Both the position numbers and the translations under genes were made by a program. DNA of 64,000 nt from Streptococcus lutetiensis (lineage in GTDB: Bacteria; Bacillota; Bacilli; Lactobacillales; Streptococcaceae): NCBI RefSeq assembly GCF_900475675.1, contig NZ_LS483403.1, forward strand, positions 1,054,001-1,118,000, given 5' to 3'. Below, one piece after another: positions 48,172 through 56,399 of the stretch. The notes beneath the pieces are model-generated. The model ran no database searches and was not told the origin of the DNA. It worked only from the letters and a program-made list of their open reading frames with translations. Positions within the stretch are counted from its first letter, which is position 1; the number at the start of each line of letters is the position of its first letter.

Positions 48172-48214
48172 AAGATCACCTCCACGCACTAATCCCATTT
48201 TAGTTTTGTATTTC

Positions 48215-48243
48215 ATTATACCATTTTGAATTCAATTTGTAAA
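48215..48243 (-). promoter_or_regulatory. Promoter for dnaG-rpoD
   Basis: Minus-strand -35 TTTACA (48238-48243), 17-bp spacer, -10 TATAAT (48215-48220) with an extended TG. Confidence 0.78.
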
Positions 48244-48315
48244 TTCTCAAAAACCAGACTTTAGCACATAATTTTGGTACAATAATACTAACAAAACATA
48301 CAGGAGGTTTTTCAT

Positions 48316-48699
48316 ATGATTAAAGAACTTAAAGAATTTTTGTTCAAAGCAAACGTTCTTGATCTTGCTGTCGCTGTTGTTATGGGGACTGCTTTCAACG
48401 CTATCGTAACATCATTTGTTAACGATGTCATTACACCGCTTTTCTTAACCCCAGCTCTAAAAGCTGCTGGTGTTGCCAAAATCGCCGACCTTTCTTGGAA
48501 TGGTGTTGCTTATGGTAGCTTTTTAAGTGCTGTTATTAACTTCCTTATTGTTGGTACAACACTATTCTTCATCGTCAAAGCTGCTAACGCCGCTGCTTCT
48601 CTAACTAAGAAAGAAGAAACTGAAAAAGCAACCGAAGATGCCGCTCCAACTCAAGAAGAACTTCTTGCAGAAATTCGCGATTTGTTGAAAGAAAAATAA
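48316..48699 (+). CDS. mscL: Large-conductance mechanosensitive channel MscL
   Basis: The 127-aa protein starts MIKELKEFLFKANVLDLAVA with VVMGTAFNAIVTSFVNDVI as TM1, a second helix at about residues 70-92, and a C-terminal charged helix. It opens under membrane tension to release solutes in osmotic downshock. SD AGGAGG; extended -10 TGGTACAAT upstream near 48280. It is divergent from dnaG. Confidence 0.96.
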   Translation: MIKELKEFLFKANVLDLAVAVVMGTAFNAIVTSFVNDVITPLFLTPALKAAGVAKIADLSWNGVAYGSFLSAVINFLIVGTTLFFIVKAANAAASLTKKEETEKATEDAAPTQEELLAEIRDLLKEK

Positions 48700-48721
48700 T
48701 CTTTATCAATCGTTAAAGTAT

Positions 48722-48756
48722 AAAAAGAGACGCCTAACTTAGCGCCTCTTTTCTTT
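48722..48756. terminator. Bidirectional terminator between mscL and rpsU
   Basis: Stem AAAAGAG-x-CGC/GCG-x-CTCTTTT has A and T runs on both sides, between convergent mscL and rpsU. Confidence 0.85.
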
Positions 48757-48771
48757 GTATCTAATGTTTAA

Positions 48772-48948
48772 TTAGAATTTTTTACGTTTGCGAGCTGCTT
48801 CTGATTTGCGTTTACGTTTTACAGAAGGTTTTTCGTAGAATTCACGTTTACGTGATTCTTGAAGAGTCCCAGCTTTAGTCACAGAACGTTTGAAACGACG
48901 AAGTGCATCGTCAAGTGATTCGTTTTTACGTACTACTGTTTTTGACAT
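48772..48948 (-). CDS. rpsU: 30S ribosomal protein S21
   Basis: The 58-aa protein starts [20 protein letters not shown] and ends with a Lys/Arg-rich tail ([16 protein letters not shown]), diagnostic for S21. The ATG at 48948 follows GAGGAGGTG; a longer in-frame start 10 codons upstream overlaps the SD and was rejected. Confidence 0.97.
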
Positions 48949-48994
48949 ATGTTTCACCTCCTCAAGACATTGTAACATTTATACGTTCCTCACC

Positions 48995-49023
48995 ATGATA
49001 CATGAATTATATCAAAAAGTCAA
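48995..49023 (-). promoter_or_regulatory. Promoter for rpsU
   Basis: Minus-strand -35 TTGACT (49018-49023), 17-bp spacer and -10 TATCAT (48995-49000). It is intact and lies 40 bp from the IS30 target repeat. Confidence 0.72.
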
Positions 49024-49065
49024 TCTAAAAACCACATTAAATGACATTTTTTACGAGTTCTCCTA

Positions 49066-49079
49066 GTTCACTAAAATAA
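49066..49079 (+). repeat. Left 14-bp direct repeat flanking the IS30 element
   Basis: GTTCACTAAAATAA, identical to the copy at 50152-50165; candidate target-site duplication. Confidence 0.8.
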
Positions 49080-50151
49080 GGAAAGTTCTAAAATGAAGTT
49101 AGCCACCTAAGGGTATCAAAAAACATCGCAGAGAGATATAATTGTAATCACCACAACAACAATTAGAAAGACTCTGAGATGCAAAACTATTATACACCAA
49201 AAAGTAAACATTTAACACTAACTGAACGTAGAATGATTGAACGTTGGCTTCAAGAAGGGCTCTCAAATCGTGAAATCGCTAGGAGATTAGCTAAAGCTCC
49301 TCAAACCATTCACAACGAAGTCAAACGTGGTCAGGTTAGACAACAAGTGCGTAAAGGAAAATTTGAAGTGATCTACTCAGCTGATTTTGCTCAAAAAGCC
49401 TATCAAAACAATCGCAAACGTTCTGTTAAACAAGCCTCCCTAACCAAGGGACTCAAAGAAAAGATAACTCACTACATCGAACAGAAATACTCTCCCGAGA
49501 TGATGGTAAAGTCAAAAGGGATACCTGTTCCCATCTCCACCATTTACTACTGGATTCATCATGGACACTTAGGATTGACCAAGGCTGATATGCTTTATCC
49601 TCGACAAGAGAAAGCTAAGAAAAAGCATGCTAGTCCCAATTTTAAGCCAGCTGGAAAGTCTATTGAGGAACGACCAGAAAGCATTAATAAGCGTGAGAAT
49701 ATCGGTGATTTTGAAATTGATACGGTTATTCAAACACGGGCAAAAAACGAGTGTCTGTTGACTCTAACCGATAGAAAGAGTCGTTATCAAATCATTCGAG
49801 TCATTCCCGATAAGTCCGCGGTTTCAGTCAATCAAGCTCTGAAAGCAATCCTCAAGGATTATCAAATGAATTCTATCACAGCTGATAACGGGGCTGAGTT
49901 CAGTCGTTTAGCGGAAGTTTTTGACCCTACTCATATCTATTATGCCCACCCGTATTCTTCTTGGGAGCGTGGTACTAATGAGAATCATAATAGACTCATC
50001 CGGCGTTGGTTGCCTAAGGGAAGCAAAAATGCGACTCAACAACAAGTCGCATTTATTGAAAACTGGATTAACAACTATCCAAAGAAACTATTCAATTATA
50101 AATCTCCTAAAGAGTTTTTACAGGCTGGCTAATTTGAACTTGAAATTTGGC
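49080..50151 (+). mobile_element. IS30-family insertion sequence (about 1072 bp)
   Basis: The element has one transposase ORF between imperfect 25-bp inverted ends (49080-49104 and 50127-50151; 16 of 25 positions pair, with GGCTAA/TTAGCC perfect on the inner side). It is bounded by a perfect 14-bp direct repeat, GTTCACTAAAATAA, at 49066-49079 and 50152-50165. The transposase stop lies inside the right inverted repeat. Size fits IS30. Boundaries are inferred from the repeats. Confidence 0.85.
49179..50132 (+). CDS. IS30 family transposase
   Basis: The 317-aa protein has an N-terminal HTH (HLTLTERRMIERWLQEGLSN, IARRLAKAPQTIHNEVKRG) and a C-terminal DDE integrase domain. The catalytic triad appears intact: Asp in FEIDTVIQ, Asp in ITADNGAEFS and Glu in GTNENHNRLIRRWLPKG. 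Full length with no frameshift, so it looks functional. A TATAAT at about 49131 is the likely -10. Confidence 0.95.
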   Translation: MQNYYTPKSKHLTLTERRMIERWLQEGLSNREIARRLAKAPQTIHNEVKRGQVRQQVRKGKFEVIYSADFAQKAYQNNRKRSVKQASLTKGLKEKITHYIEQKYSPEMMVKSKGIPVPISTIYYWIHHGHLGLTKADMLYPRQEKAKKKHASPNFKPAGKSIEERPESINKRENIGDFEIDTVIQTRAKNECLLTLTDRKSRYQIIRVIPDKSAVSVNQALKAILKDYQMNSITADNGAEFSRLAEVFDPTHIYYAHPYSSWERGTNENHNRLIRRWLPKGSKNATQQQVAFIENWINNYPKKLFNYKSPKEFLQAG

Positions 50152-50165
50152 GTTCACTAAAATAA
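50152..50165 (+). repeat. Right 14-bp direct repeat flanking the IS30 element
   Basis: GTTCACTAAAATAA, identical to the copy at 49066-49079; candidate target-site duplication. Confidence 0.8.
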
Positions 50166-50178
50166 TATTTTTAAATAG

Positions 50179-50209
50179 AAAAAAAAGAGCTATAAATCAG
50201 CTCTCTTTT
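50179..50209 (-). terminator. Terminator after the first binding-protein gene
   Basis: Minus-strand stem AGAGCT/AGCTCT, extended by A/T pairs, followed by a T run; it lies just outside the IS right repeat. Confidence 0.82.
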
Positions 50210-50210
50210 A

Positions 50211-51026
50211 TTAGTCTTCAATTTCATTTGCTGTCAATTTTGCAGCATCTGAAATGTATTGTTTGTATTTATCGTCTTTAGCTAATTTTTTGATAACTTT
50301 ATTAACTGTCTTAACCATTTTGCCACTACCTTTTGGCATTGCTACTGCCTTAGCGTCTCCATCACTAGTTTTTAGAGCAAAACCAGCAAGAGCAATATCT
50401 GAGTTTTGTGACAAGTAACCTTCAGCAACTGGTTTTTCAAGATCAACCGCTTGAACTTGACCAGATTTCAATTCATTGATAGCTTCACCCATTGCTGTTA
50501 GGGAAACGATTTTTGAATCTTTTAATTGATCTTTAGCCAAACCTTCTTCGATGGTTCCCTTTTGAACAGCTACTTTTTGATTGGCTAAACTGTCAATTGA
50601 AGCGAATTTATCAAGGTTACTTGATTTAACAAGAATAGCATTCTCAGTTTCATAGTATGGATCTGAGAAATCGTAAGCATTTTTACGTTCCTTAGTTGCT
50701 GACAAACCAGAAATCGCCATATCAGCTTTACCAGTTTGAAGACTTGAAAGGACGTTATCAAAACTCATTGAAGACAACTCAAGTTTAACACCAAGTTCTT
50801 CAGCGATAGCTTTCGCCAACTCAACGTCAGCACCGACAATAGTATCTTTGCCATTAACCAAGGCTTTAAACTCAAATGGTGCATAGTCTGGGCTGATTGC
50901 AACAACTAATTTACCTTTTTTAACCACTTTTTCTTGCAAATTTTCATTTGATGAAGACCCACAAGCTGCCAAGGCAAAAACAGAAACAAGCACAAGTGCC
51001 CCTAGAACAAGTTTTTTAATTTTCAT
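50211..51026 (-). CDS. Amino-acid ABC transporter substrate-binding lipoprotein (family 3), copy 1
   Basis: The 271-aa protein has a lipoprotein signal with ALAAC (Cys22) and a type 3 solute-binding domain (APFEFKALVNGKDTIVGADV, ISGLSATKERKNAYDFSDPY). It would deliver a polar amino acid to an ABC importer from the outer membrane face. Start at 51026 was chosen for the SD and the lipoprotein signal; an upstream in-frame start would add 20 charged residues. It is closely related to the two binding proteins at 52.3 and 53.1 kb. It lies downstream of an aminotransferase but has its own promoter. No permease or ATPase is near. Confidence 0.9.
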   Translation of the reverse strand: MKIKKLVLGALVLVSVFALAACGSSSNENLQEKVVKKGKLVVAISPDYAPFEFKALVNGKDTIVGADVELAKAIAEELGVKLELSSMSFDNVLSSLQTGKADMAISGLSATKERKNAYDFSDPYYETENAILVKSSNLDKFASIDSLANQKVAVQKGTIEEGLAKDQLKDSKIVSLTAMGEAINELKSGQVQAVDLEKPVAEGYLSQNSDIALAGFALKTSDGDAKAVAMPKGSGKMVKTVNKVIKKLAKDDKYKQYISDAAKLTANEIED

Positions 51027-51057
51027 ATTTATTCTCTCTTCTCTTAATATTATCTCT

Positions 51058-51086
51058 ATTTTATCCATTTTTTTGCGATTAGTCAA
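51058..51086 (-). promoter_or_regulatory. Promoter for binding protein copy 1
   Basis: Minus-strand -35 TTGACT (51081-51086), 17-bp spacer and -10 TAAAAT (51058-51063). Just upstream is a TGAAT-N4-ATTCA palindrome at 51093-51106 that could be an operator. Confidence 0.68.
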
Positions 51087-51108
51087 TGATTTTTGAATAA
51101 AAATTCAG

Positions 51109-52218
51109 TTATTTATTCAAACACAAAGATAGTAGCTCTAATCCCTTTTCTAAAGTTTCTTTTTTACATGAATATCCTAATCTAACATAACCTTCTCGGT
51201 CAAAACGATTCCCAGGAACCAATAAAACACCATAGTCTTTGAGTAGAGTCAGGCAAAATTCTTCAATTGGACAATCGACTTTCAATTTAACAAAAGAAGT
51301 TGGCACTTCTGCTGGTCTTATATAGGAAGCTTTCTTCTCTTTTTTAACCCATCGGTCAAGAATTTCAAGGTTCTGTCTGATGATTTTGCGATTACGCTCT
51401 AAAATCACATCCTTATGTTTCAAAGCTAAGCTAGCAACCATATCGTCAAACACACCTGCACAAATCATGGTATAGTCACGATAATCGCGCAAAATGTCAG
51501 TCACTTCATCGCAAGCAGCTACCCATCCGACACGAATCCCTGGCAGCGAAAAGGTCTTAGAAAGACTATTTACCGAAATCCCCTTTTCATACAGATCAAT
51601 AATCGACGAAACTTTCGTATTTGTAAAAGGATGATAAACCTCATCAGCCAAAATATAAGCTCCGCAAGATTTAGCAATAGAGACCAGTTCACGCAGATAG
51701 TCATCATCCATAACAGCACCCGTCGGGTTATTCGCATTATTAATACAAATCATTTTAGTATTTGGTCGAATCAGTTGACGAAGTTCAGCTAAGTCTGGTA
51801 ACCACTTATTTTCTTCACGAACCTGCCATAAATCGACATCTGCTCCCAAAGATTTTGGAATATCGTATAGTTGCTGGTAGGTTGGATACAAAGAAATCAC
51901 ATGATCCCCAGGTTCAATCAAACCGTACAAGACCAACATATTTGCACCTGTGGCACCGTTGGTTTGGAGAATTTGATTTTCAGTTACGGATACGTATAGT
52001 TGACTGACTGCTTTTTTAAATTCTGGTGACCCTTCAATCCAACCATAATTTAATTTTTTAGCAAGTAATTCCTGATAAAAAGCCGTTTCTGATTCTCCTG
52101 TTAATTCGAATAATTCTTGCAATGTTAGAGCTTCTATTGACACACCTGCAATGTCATACACTGCTTCTCTTTCATAGCTATTGAGCCATCCTTCGACTCC
52201 AAATCGTGGTAATTTCAT
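51109..52218 (-). CDS. PLP-dependent aminotransferase (class I/II)
   Basis: The 369-aa fold-type I enzyme has NNANNPTGAVM, ILADEVYHPF, the PLP lysine in SLSKTFSLPGIRVGW, and LLVPGNRF near the C-terminus with a conserved Arg at GYVRLGYS. It would transfer an amino group between an amino acid and a keto acid. The substrate is not clear. It is sandwiched between binding-protein genes, suggesting that it works on an amino acid they import. A terminator lies upstream of it, after copy 2. Confidence 0.85.
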   Translation of the reverse strand: MKLPRFGVEGWLNSYEREAVYDIAGVSIEALTLQELFELTGESETAFYQELLAKKLNYGWIEGSPEFKKAVSQLYVSVTENQILQTNGATGANMLVLYGLIEPGDHVISLYPTYQQLYDIPKSLGADVDLWQVREENKWLPDLAELRQLIRPNTKMICINNANNPTGAVMDDDYLRELVSIAKSCGAYILADEVYHPFTNTKVSSIIDLYEKGISVNSLSKTFSLPGIRVGWVAACDEVTDILRDYRDYTMICAGVFDDMVASLALKHKDVILERNRKIIRQNLEILDRWVKKEKKASYIRPAEVPTSFVKLKVDCPIEEFCLTLLKDYGVLLVPGNRFDREGYVRLGYSCKKETLEKGLELLSLCLNK

Positions 52219-52261
52219 CGCTTACCTCTTTTGACTTTCTAAGATTATTTTACCATTCGTA

Positions 52262-52292
52262 AGGAAAAACTGAGAGTATTAACCCTCAGTTT
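52262..52292 (-). terminator. Terminator between binding protein copy 2 and the aminotransferase
   Basis: Minus-strand stem AAACTGAG/CTCAGTTT with a 10-nt loop and T-rich tail. Confidence 0.78.
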
Positions 52293-52304
52293 CTTTTCAC
52301 TTCA

Positions 52305-53114
52305 TTATTTTGATTCAGAACTACTTTGCGTGTAAGTCGAAGCTTTTTCAATCCAAGCATCAAACTCACCTGATTGTTTAGCTTTCTTGATAACTTTATT
52401 CACAGAAGCGATTAGTTTTTTATCCGTTCCCTTAGCAAAGGCTACCGCATAAGTATCTGTATCAGTTGATTTCAATGGCCTACCTGCAATGGCTAAATCA
52501 GGATTTTGAGAAATATAGCCCTCAGCAATCGCTTTTTCTAGCACAACCGCCTGAAGTTGATTATTTTTCAATTCATTAATCATTTCACCGTTTGAAGTTA
52601 GTGAAACTAGACTTGAACTTGGTAATTGGTCTTTAGCAATATTTTCTTGAATTGACCCTTTTTGAGCACCAACAGATTTTCCTGCTAAGCTTTCAAGACT
52701 TGTGTAGGTCGCTAAATCAGCTTTTTTAAGAATCACGACATTTTCTGCTTCATAATAAGCATCAGAGAACTCGTAAGCTTTTTTACGTTCATCTGTCACT
52801 GAAATTCCTGCAATAGCAATATCAGATTTACCAGAAGTCACAGAAGCAAGAACGTTATTGAAGGACATCACTGAAAAATCAGCTTTAACATCCAATTCTT
52901 TGGCAATTGCCTTAGCTAAATCAATATCTGCCCCAACTAAGGTATCTTTGCCATCAATTAAAGTTTTAAACTCAAATGGTGCAAATTCAGATTCCGTCGC
53001 AATGATGATTTTACCTTTATTTTGAATACTTTTCTGACTTGTTCCTGACGTTGAACAAGCTGTCATCATTCCTACTGCTAAAAGTAGAAACAAACCTCCT
53101 AAAAACTTCTTCAT
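52305..53114 (-). CDS. Amino-acid ABC transporter substrate-binding lipoprotein (family 3), copy 2
   Basis: The 269-aa lipoprotein has an MTAC lipobox (Cys20) and a binding domain with APFEFKTLIDGKDTLVGADI and GISVTDERKKAYEFSDAYYE. It lies 12 nt after copy 3 with SD AAGGAG, so the two are co-expressed. It is similar to copies 1 and 3 throughout. The C-terminus is Ser-rich. Ligand unknown. Confidence 0.9.
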   Translation of the reverse strand: MKKFLGGLFLLLAVGMMTACSTSGTSQKSIQNKGKIIIATESEFAPFEFKTLIDGKDTLVGADIDLAKAIAKELDVKADFSVMSFNNVLASVTSGKSDIAIAGISVTDERKKAYEFSDAYYEAENVVILKKADLATYTSLESLAGKSVGAQKGSIQENIAKDQLPSSSLVSLTSNGEMINELKNNQLQAVVLEKAIAEGYISQNPDLAIAGRPLKSTDTDTYAVAFAKGTDKKLIASVNKVIKKAKQSGEFDAWIEKASTYTQSSSESK

Positions 53115-53126
53115 ATCATTTTCTCC

Positions 53127-53945
53127 TTAGTTACTTGATTCACTAGTTGACAAAGCATAAGCTTCTTGAACAAATTGGTCAATTTTACCTGAGTCTTTCA
53201 AGTCTTTGATAACTTTATTGACTTCTTTAGTCAATTTATCATCACCTTTAGGAAGAGCTACTGCATAAGCATCTGCGTCATCATTTTTCAACTTGATATT
53301 AGCAATTGTCAAATCGTCGTTATTAGCAGCATAGCCTTCTGCAATTGGTTTTTCAAGGACAACAGCTTGGATTTGACCGTTTTTCAATTCATTAATCATT
53401 TCGCCATTTTGTGTCAAAGCAACAACTTTTGAACCTTTCAATTGTTCAGAGGCTACATTTTCTTGAATAGATCCTTTTTGTGTTCCGACAGACAAACCAT
53501 CTAATGAACTTGTTTTTGTATATTTATCAATATCTGTTTTCTTAATCAAAACAACATTTTCTGATTCGTAATAGGCTTCTGAGAAATTATAAGCTTTTTT
53601 ACGTTCAGGCGTTGCAGAAATACCTGAGATAGCCACATCAGCTTTACCTGATTGGAGACTTGCCAAAACATTGTTAAATGACATTGAAGAGAATTTCACT
53701 TTAACGCCAAGCTCTTCACCAATAGCTTTTGCAATCTCTACATCCGCACCAACAATAGTATCTTTGCCATCAACTAAAGTTTTAAATTCAAAAGGAGCGA
53801 ATTCCGGATTCATAGCAACGACAAGAGTTCCTTTATCTTTAATATCTGAAACTGATGTATCTTTTTGATTTCCTGAGCCACAAGCTGTCAATAGAAAAGC
53901 TGAAGCAACAAGAGCTAACCCACCAAACATTTTACTTACTTTCAT
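53127..53945 (-). CDS. Amino-acid ABC transporter substrate-binding lipoprotein (family 3), copy 3
   Basis: The 272-aa lipoprotein starts MKVSKMFGGLALVASAFLLT followed by AC (lipobox LTAC, Cys22). The domain has APFEFKTLVDGKDTIVGADV and GISATPERKKAYNFSEAYYE. The start at 53945 has GAG 9 nt upstream; the ATG two codons before it is also possible. It is the first gene of the pair with copy 2. Confidence 0.9.
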   Translation of the reverse strand: MKVSKMFGGLALVASAFLLTACGSGNQKDTSVSDIKDKGTLVVAMNPEFAPFEFKTLVDGKDTIVGADVEIAKAIGEELGVKVKFSSMSFNNVLASLQSGKADVAISGISATPERKKAYNFSEAYYESENVVLIKKTDIDKYTKTSSLDGLSVGTQKGSIQENVASEQLKGSKVVALTQNGEMINELKNGQIQAVVLEKPIAEGYAANNDDLTIANIKLKNDDADAYAVALPKGDDKLTKEVNKVIKDLKDSGKIDQFVQEAYALSTSESSN

Positions 53946-53979
53946 AGTCATTTTCTCTTTTCTTTTTTGATATGTATAC

Positions 53980-54008
53980 ATTTTATTTAATATTTATACA
54001 TTTGTCAA
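53980..54008 (-). promoter_or_regulatory. Promoter for binding proteins copies 3 and 2
   Basis: Minus-strand -35 TTGACA (54003-54008), 17-bp spacer, -10 TAAAAT (53980-53985). Just upstream, AATTTTTATAAAAAT (about 54012-54026) matches 12 of 15 positions of the CodY-box consensus; CodY control is possible but untested. Confidence 0.7.
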
Positions 54009-54057
54009 CCCTATTTTTATAAAAATTCAATATTTTTGTGTTTTTTCTGTATATACA

Positions 54058-54088
54058 TAAAAAGCGAGATTGTTTTATCAACCTCGCA
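54058..54088 (-). terminator. Terminator after glgP
   Basis: Minus-strand stem GCGAG-x-TTG/CAA-x-CTCGC with a 6-nt loop and TTTTT tail. Confidence 0.85.
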
Positions 54089-54113
54089 TTCTTATTTATA
54101 CTCTATTTAAATC

Positions 54114-56378
54114 TTATTTGCTGTGCCAGATTTCATCGTTGTATTGTTCGATTGTACGGTCTGATGAAAAGAAACCAGCTTTAGCGATATTCTTAATAAC
54201 CTTAGTCATCCAAGATTTTTGATCTTCGTAATCAGCAAGCATTTGTTCTTTAACAGCAATGTATTCTTTAAGGTCAATCAATGTCATGAACCAGTCTTTG
54301 TTAATCAATTCATTATAGAGACGTTCAAGACGTTCAGCATTACCATGTTTAACCAATTCATCACTAACAATAAAGTCTACTGCTTCTTTGATGACTGGAT
54401 CATTTTCATAGTAATCAGTTGCTACGTAACCTTGAGTTGCATAAAGATCAATGATTGTATCTGAATCTTTACCAAATGTATAAATATTATCCATACCAGC
54501 AAGTTCAGCAATTTCAACGTTGGCACCGTCCATTGTACCAAGTGTCAATGCTCCATTAAGCATGAATTTCATATTACCAGTACCTGATGCTTCTTTAGAA
54601 GCAAGAGAGATTTGTTCTGAAATATCTGTTGCAGGAATCAAGTGTTCAGCTACAGTAACATTGTAATTTTCAACCAAGTGAATATTTAAGTATTTGTTAA
54701 CTTCTGGGTCATTGTTAATCAATTCAGACAAGCAAAGAATCAAGTGAATAACATCTTGTGCAATGATGTATGCTGGTGCTGCTTTACCACCAAAGATAAC
54801 AGTTATTTTACGCTCTGGAAGGTTACCACGTTTGATTTCAAGGTATTTATGAATGACATAAAGAGCATTCATTTGTTGACGTTTGTACTCATGGAAACGT
54901 TTGATTTGTGTATCAATAATTGAATTTTCATCAAGTTCAATACCTTTATTATCTTTAAGGTAACGTTTAAGAGCTAATTTGTTATTGTGTTTGATTTCAG
55001 CAAGTTTTGCATGAACAGCTTCATCGTCAGCATAAGCAAGTAATTTTTCAAGCTTAGTAGCATCAGTAAGGTATTCATCACCGATTAATTCTTTAAGGTA
55101 ATCAGCTAAATCTTGGTTAGCAAATTCAAGCCAACGACGGAATGTAATACCATTTGTTTTGTTATTGAATTTTTCAGGATAAATGTCATAGAATGGTTTC
55201 AATTCACTATTTTTAAGGATTTCAGTGTGAAGAGCAGCTACACCATTTACTGAAGTTGAGAAGTGAATATCCATATGCGCCATGTGAACACGACCTGATT
55301 CATCAATGATTTGAACGACTGGATCTGAATATTGGCTAGCAACAAGTTTGTTTAATTTTTCAATGATTGTTACCAAGTGCGGCACAACTTCGTTAAGGTA
55401 ATCAAGAGGCCACTTTTCAAGCGCTTCAGCCAAGATTGTGTGGTTAGTGTAACCAACCATGCTTTTCACGATTGAAACTGCTTCTTCAAATTCAATACCA
55501 TGTTTTTCAGTCAAAAGACGAATCAACTCAGGAATAACCATTGATGGGTGAGTATCGTTAATTTGAACATAAGCGTAGTCAGCTAAATCGTGAAGATTTG
55601 AACCACGTTCGATAGCTTCATCAATCAACAATTGTGCAGCATTTGATACCATGAAGTATTGTTGATAGATACGAAGCAATTCACCATTACGGTCTGAATC
55701 ATCTGGGTAAAGGAAGAGTGTCAAGTTTTTCTTGATTTCAGTCTTATCAAATGAAATACCATCGTGAATCAAACCGTAGTCAAGCCCGTCAATATCAAAC
55801 AAGTTCAAGTAGTTTTTAGTATCGCGTTTGTAGCCAAGAACATCAATACGGTCAAGACGAGATTTAAGTGTAAAATCTTTAAATGGAACATCGTAGCTGA
55901 TGTCAGTTGGTACAAGCCATGAATCTTTTTCAATCCAGTAGTTAGCTTCTGCTTCTTGTTGGTTATCAACGAAGACTTGTTTGAATAGACCACAGTGGTA
56001 ATTAAGTCCAACACCTTCACCATTGATACCAAGAGTTGACATTGAATCTATGAAACACGATGCCAAACGACCAAGACCACCATTACCAAGTGATGGTTCA
56101 AGTTCGACATCTTCTACTTCTGCGATTGATTTACCTGCTGCAGCTAGTTCAGCTTTAACATCTTTATAGATACCAAGGTTAATCAAGTTGTTTGACAAAA
56201 GTTTACCAATAAGAAATTCAGCAGAAATGTAGTAAACTTTGCGTTTAGCTGTATTTTTTGGTTTTTCGGCAGCTAATTCTTTAACGTAGTGCAAAAGTGC
56301 TACATAGATATCTTCATTGCTCAATTCGGCAAGTTTTTGGCCTTTCGAAGTTACGTAATCTGTAAATTTAGTTGTCAT
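54114..56378 (-). CDS. glgP: Glycogen/maltodextrin phosphorylase
   Basis: The 754-aa GT35 enzyme releases glucose-1-phosphate from alpha-1,4-glucans. Motifs include [32 protein letters not shown], the phosphate/PLP region [14 protein letters not shown] with the PLP lysine, and [14 protein letters not shown]. It is slightly shorter than E. coli MalP. It lies 21 nt after malQ and the two act together on imported maltodextrins. It is called malP in pneumococcus. Confidence 0.96.
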   Translation of the reverse strand: MTTKFTDYVTSKGQKLAELSNEDIYVALLHYVKELAAEKPKNTAKRKVYYISAEFLIGKLLSNNLINLGIYKDVKAELAAAGKSIAEVEDVELEPSLGNGGLGRLASCFIDSMSTLGINGEGVGLNYHCGLFKQVFVDNQQEAEANYWIEKDSWLVPTDISYDVPFKDFTLKSRLDRIDVLGYKRDTKNYLNLFDIDGLDYGLIHDGISFDKTEIKKNLTLFLYPDDSDRNGELLRIYQQYFMVSNAAQLLIDEAIERGSNLHDLADYAYVQINDTHPSMVIPELIRLLTEKHGIEFEEAVSIVKSMVGYTNHTILAEALEKWPLDYLNEVVPHLVTIIEKLNKLVASQYSDPVVQIIDESGRVHMAHMDIHFSTSVNGVAALHTEILKNSELKPFYDIYPEKFNNKTNGITFRRWLEFANQDLADYLKELIGDEYLTDATKLEKLLAYADDEAVHAKLAEIKHNNKLALKRYLKDNKGIELDENSIIDTQIKRFHEYKRQQMNALYVIHKYLEIKRGNLPERKITVIFGGKAAPAYIIAQDVIHLILCLSELINNDPEVNKYLNIHLVENYNVTVAEHLIPATDISEQISLASKEASGTGNMKFMLNGALTLGTMDGANVEIAELAGMDNIYTFGKDSDTIIDLYATQGYVATDYYENDPVIKEAVDFIVSDELVKHGNAERLERLYNELINKDWFMTLIDLKEYIAVKEQMLADYEDQKSWMTKVIKNIAKAGFFSSDRTIEQYNDEIWHSK

Positions 56379-56399
56379 TATAATATCCCTTTTTCTTTT

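Noticed and set aside
49066..50165. Phage or integrative-element attachment sites from the 14-bp direct repeats
   Set aside because: There is no integrase and the interval is exactly one transposase gene with inverted ends, so a target duplication explains it.
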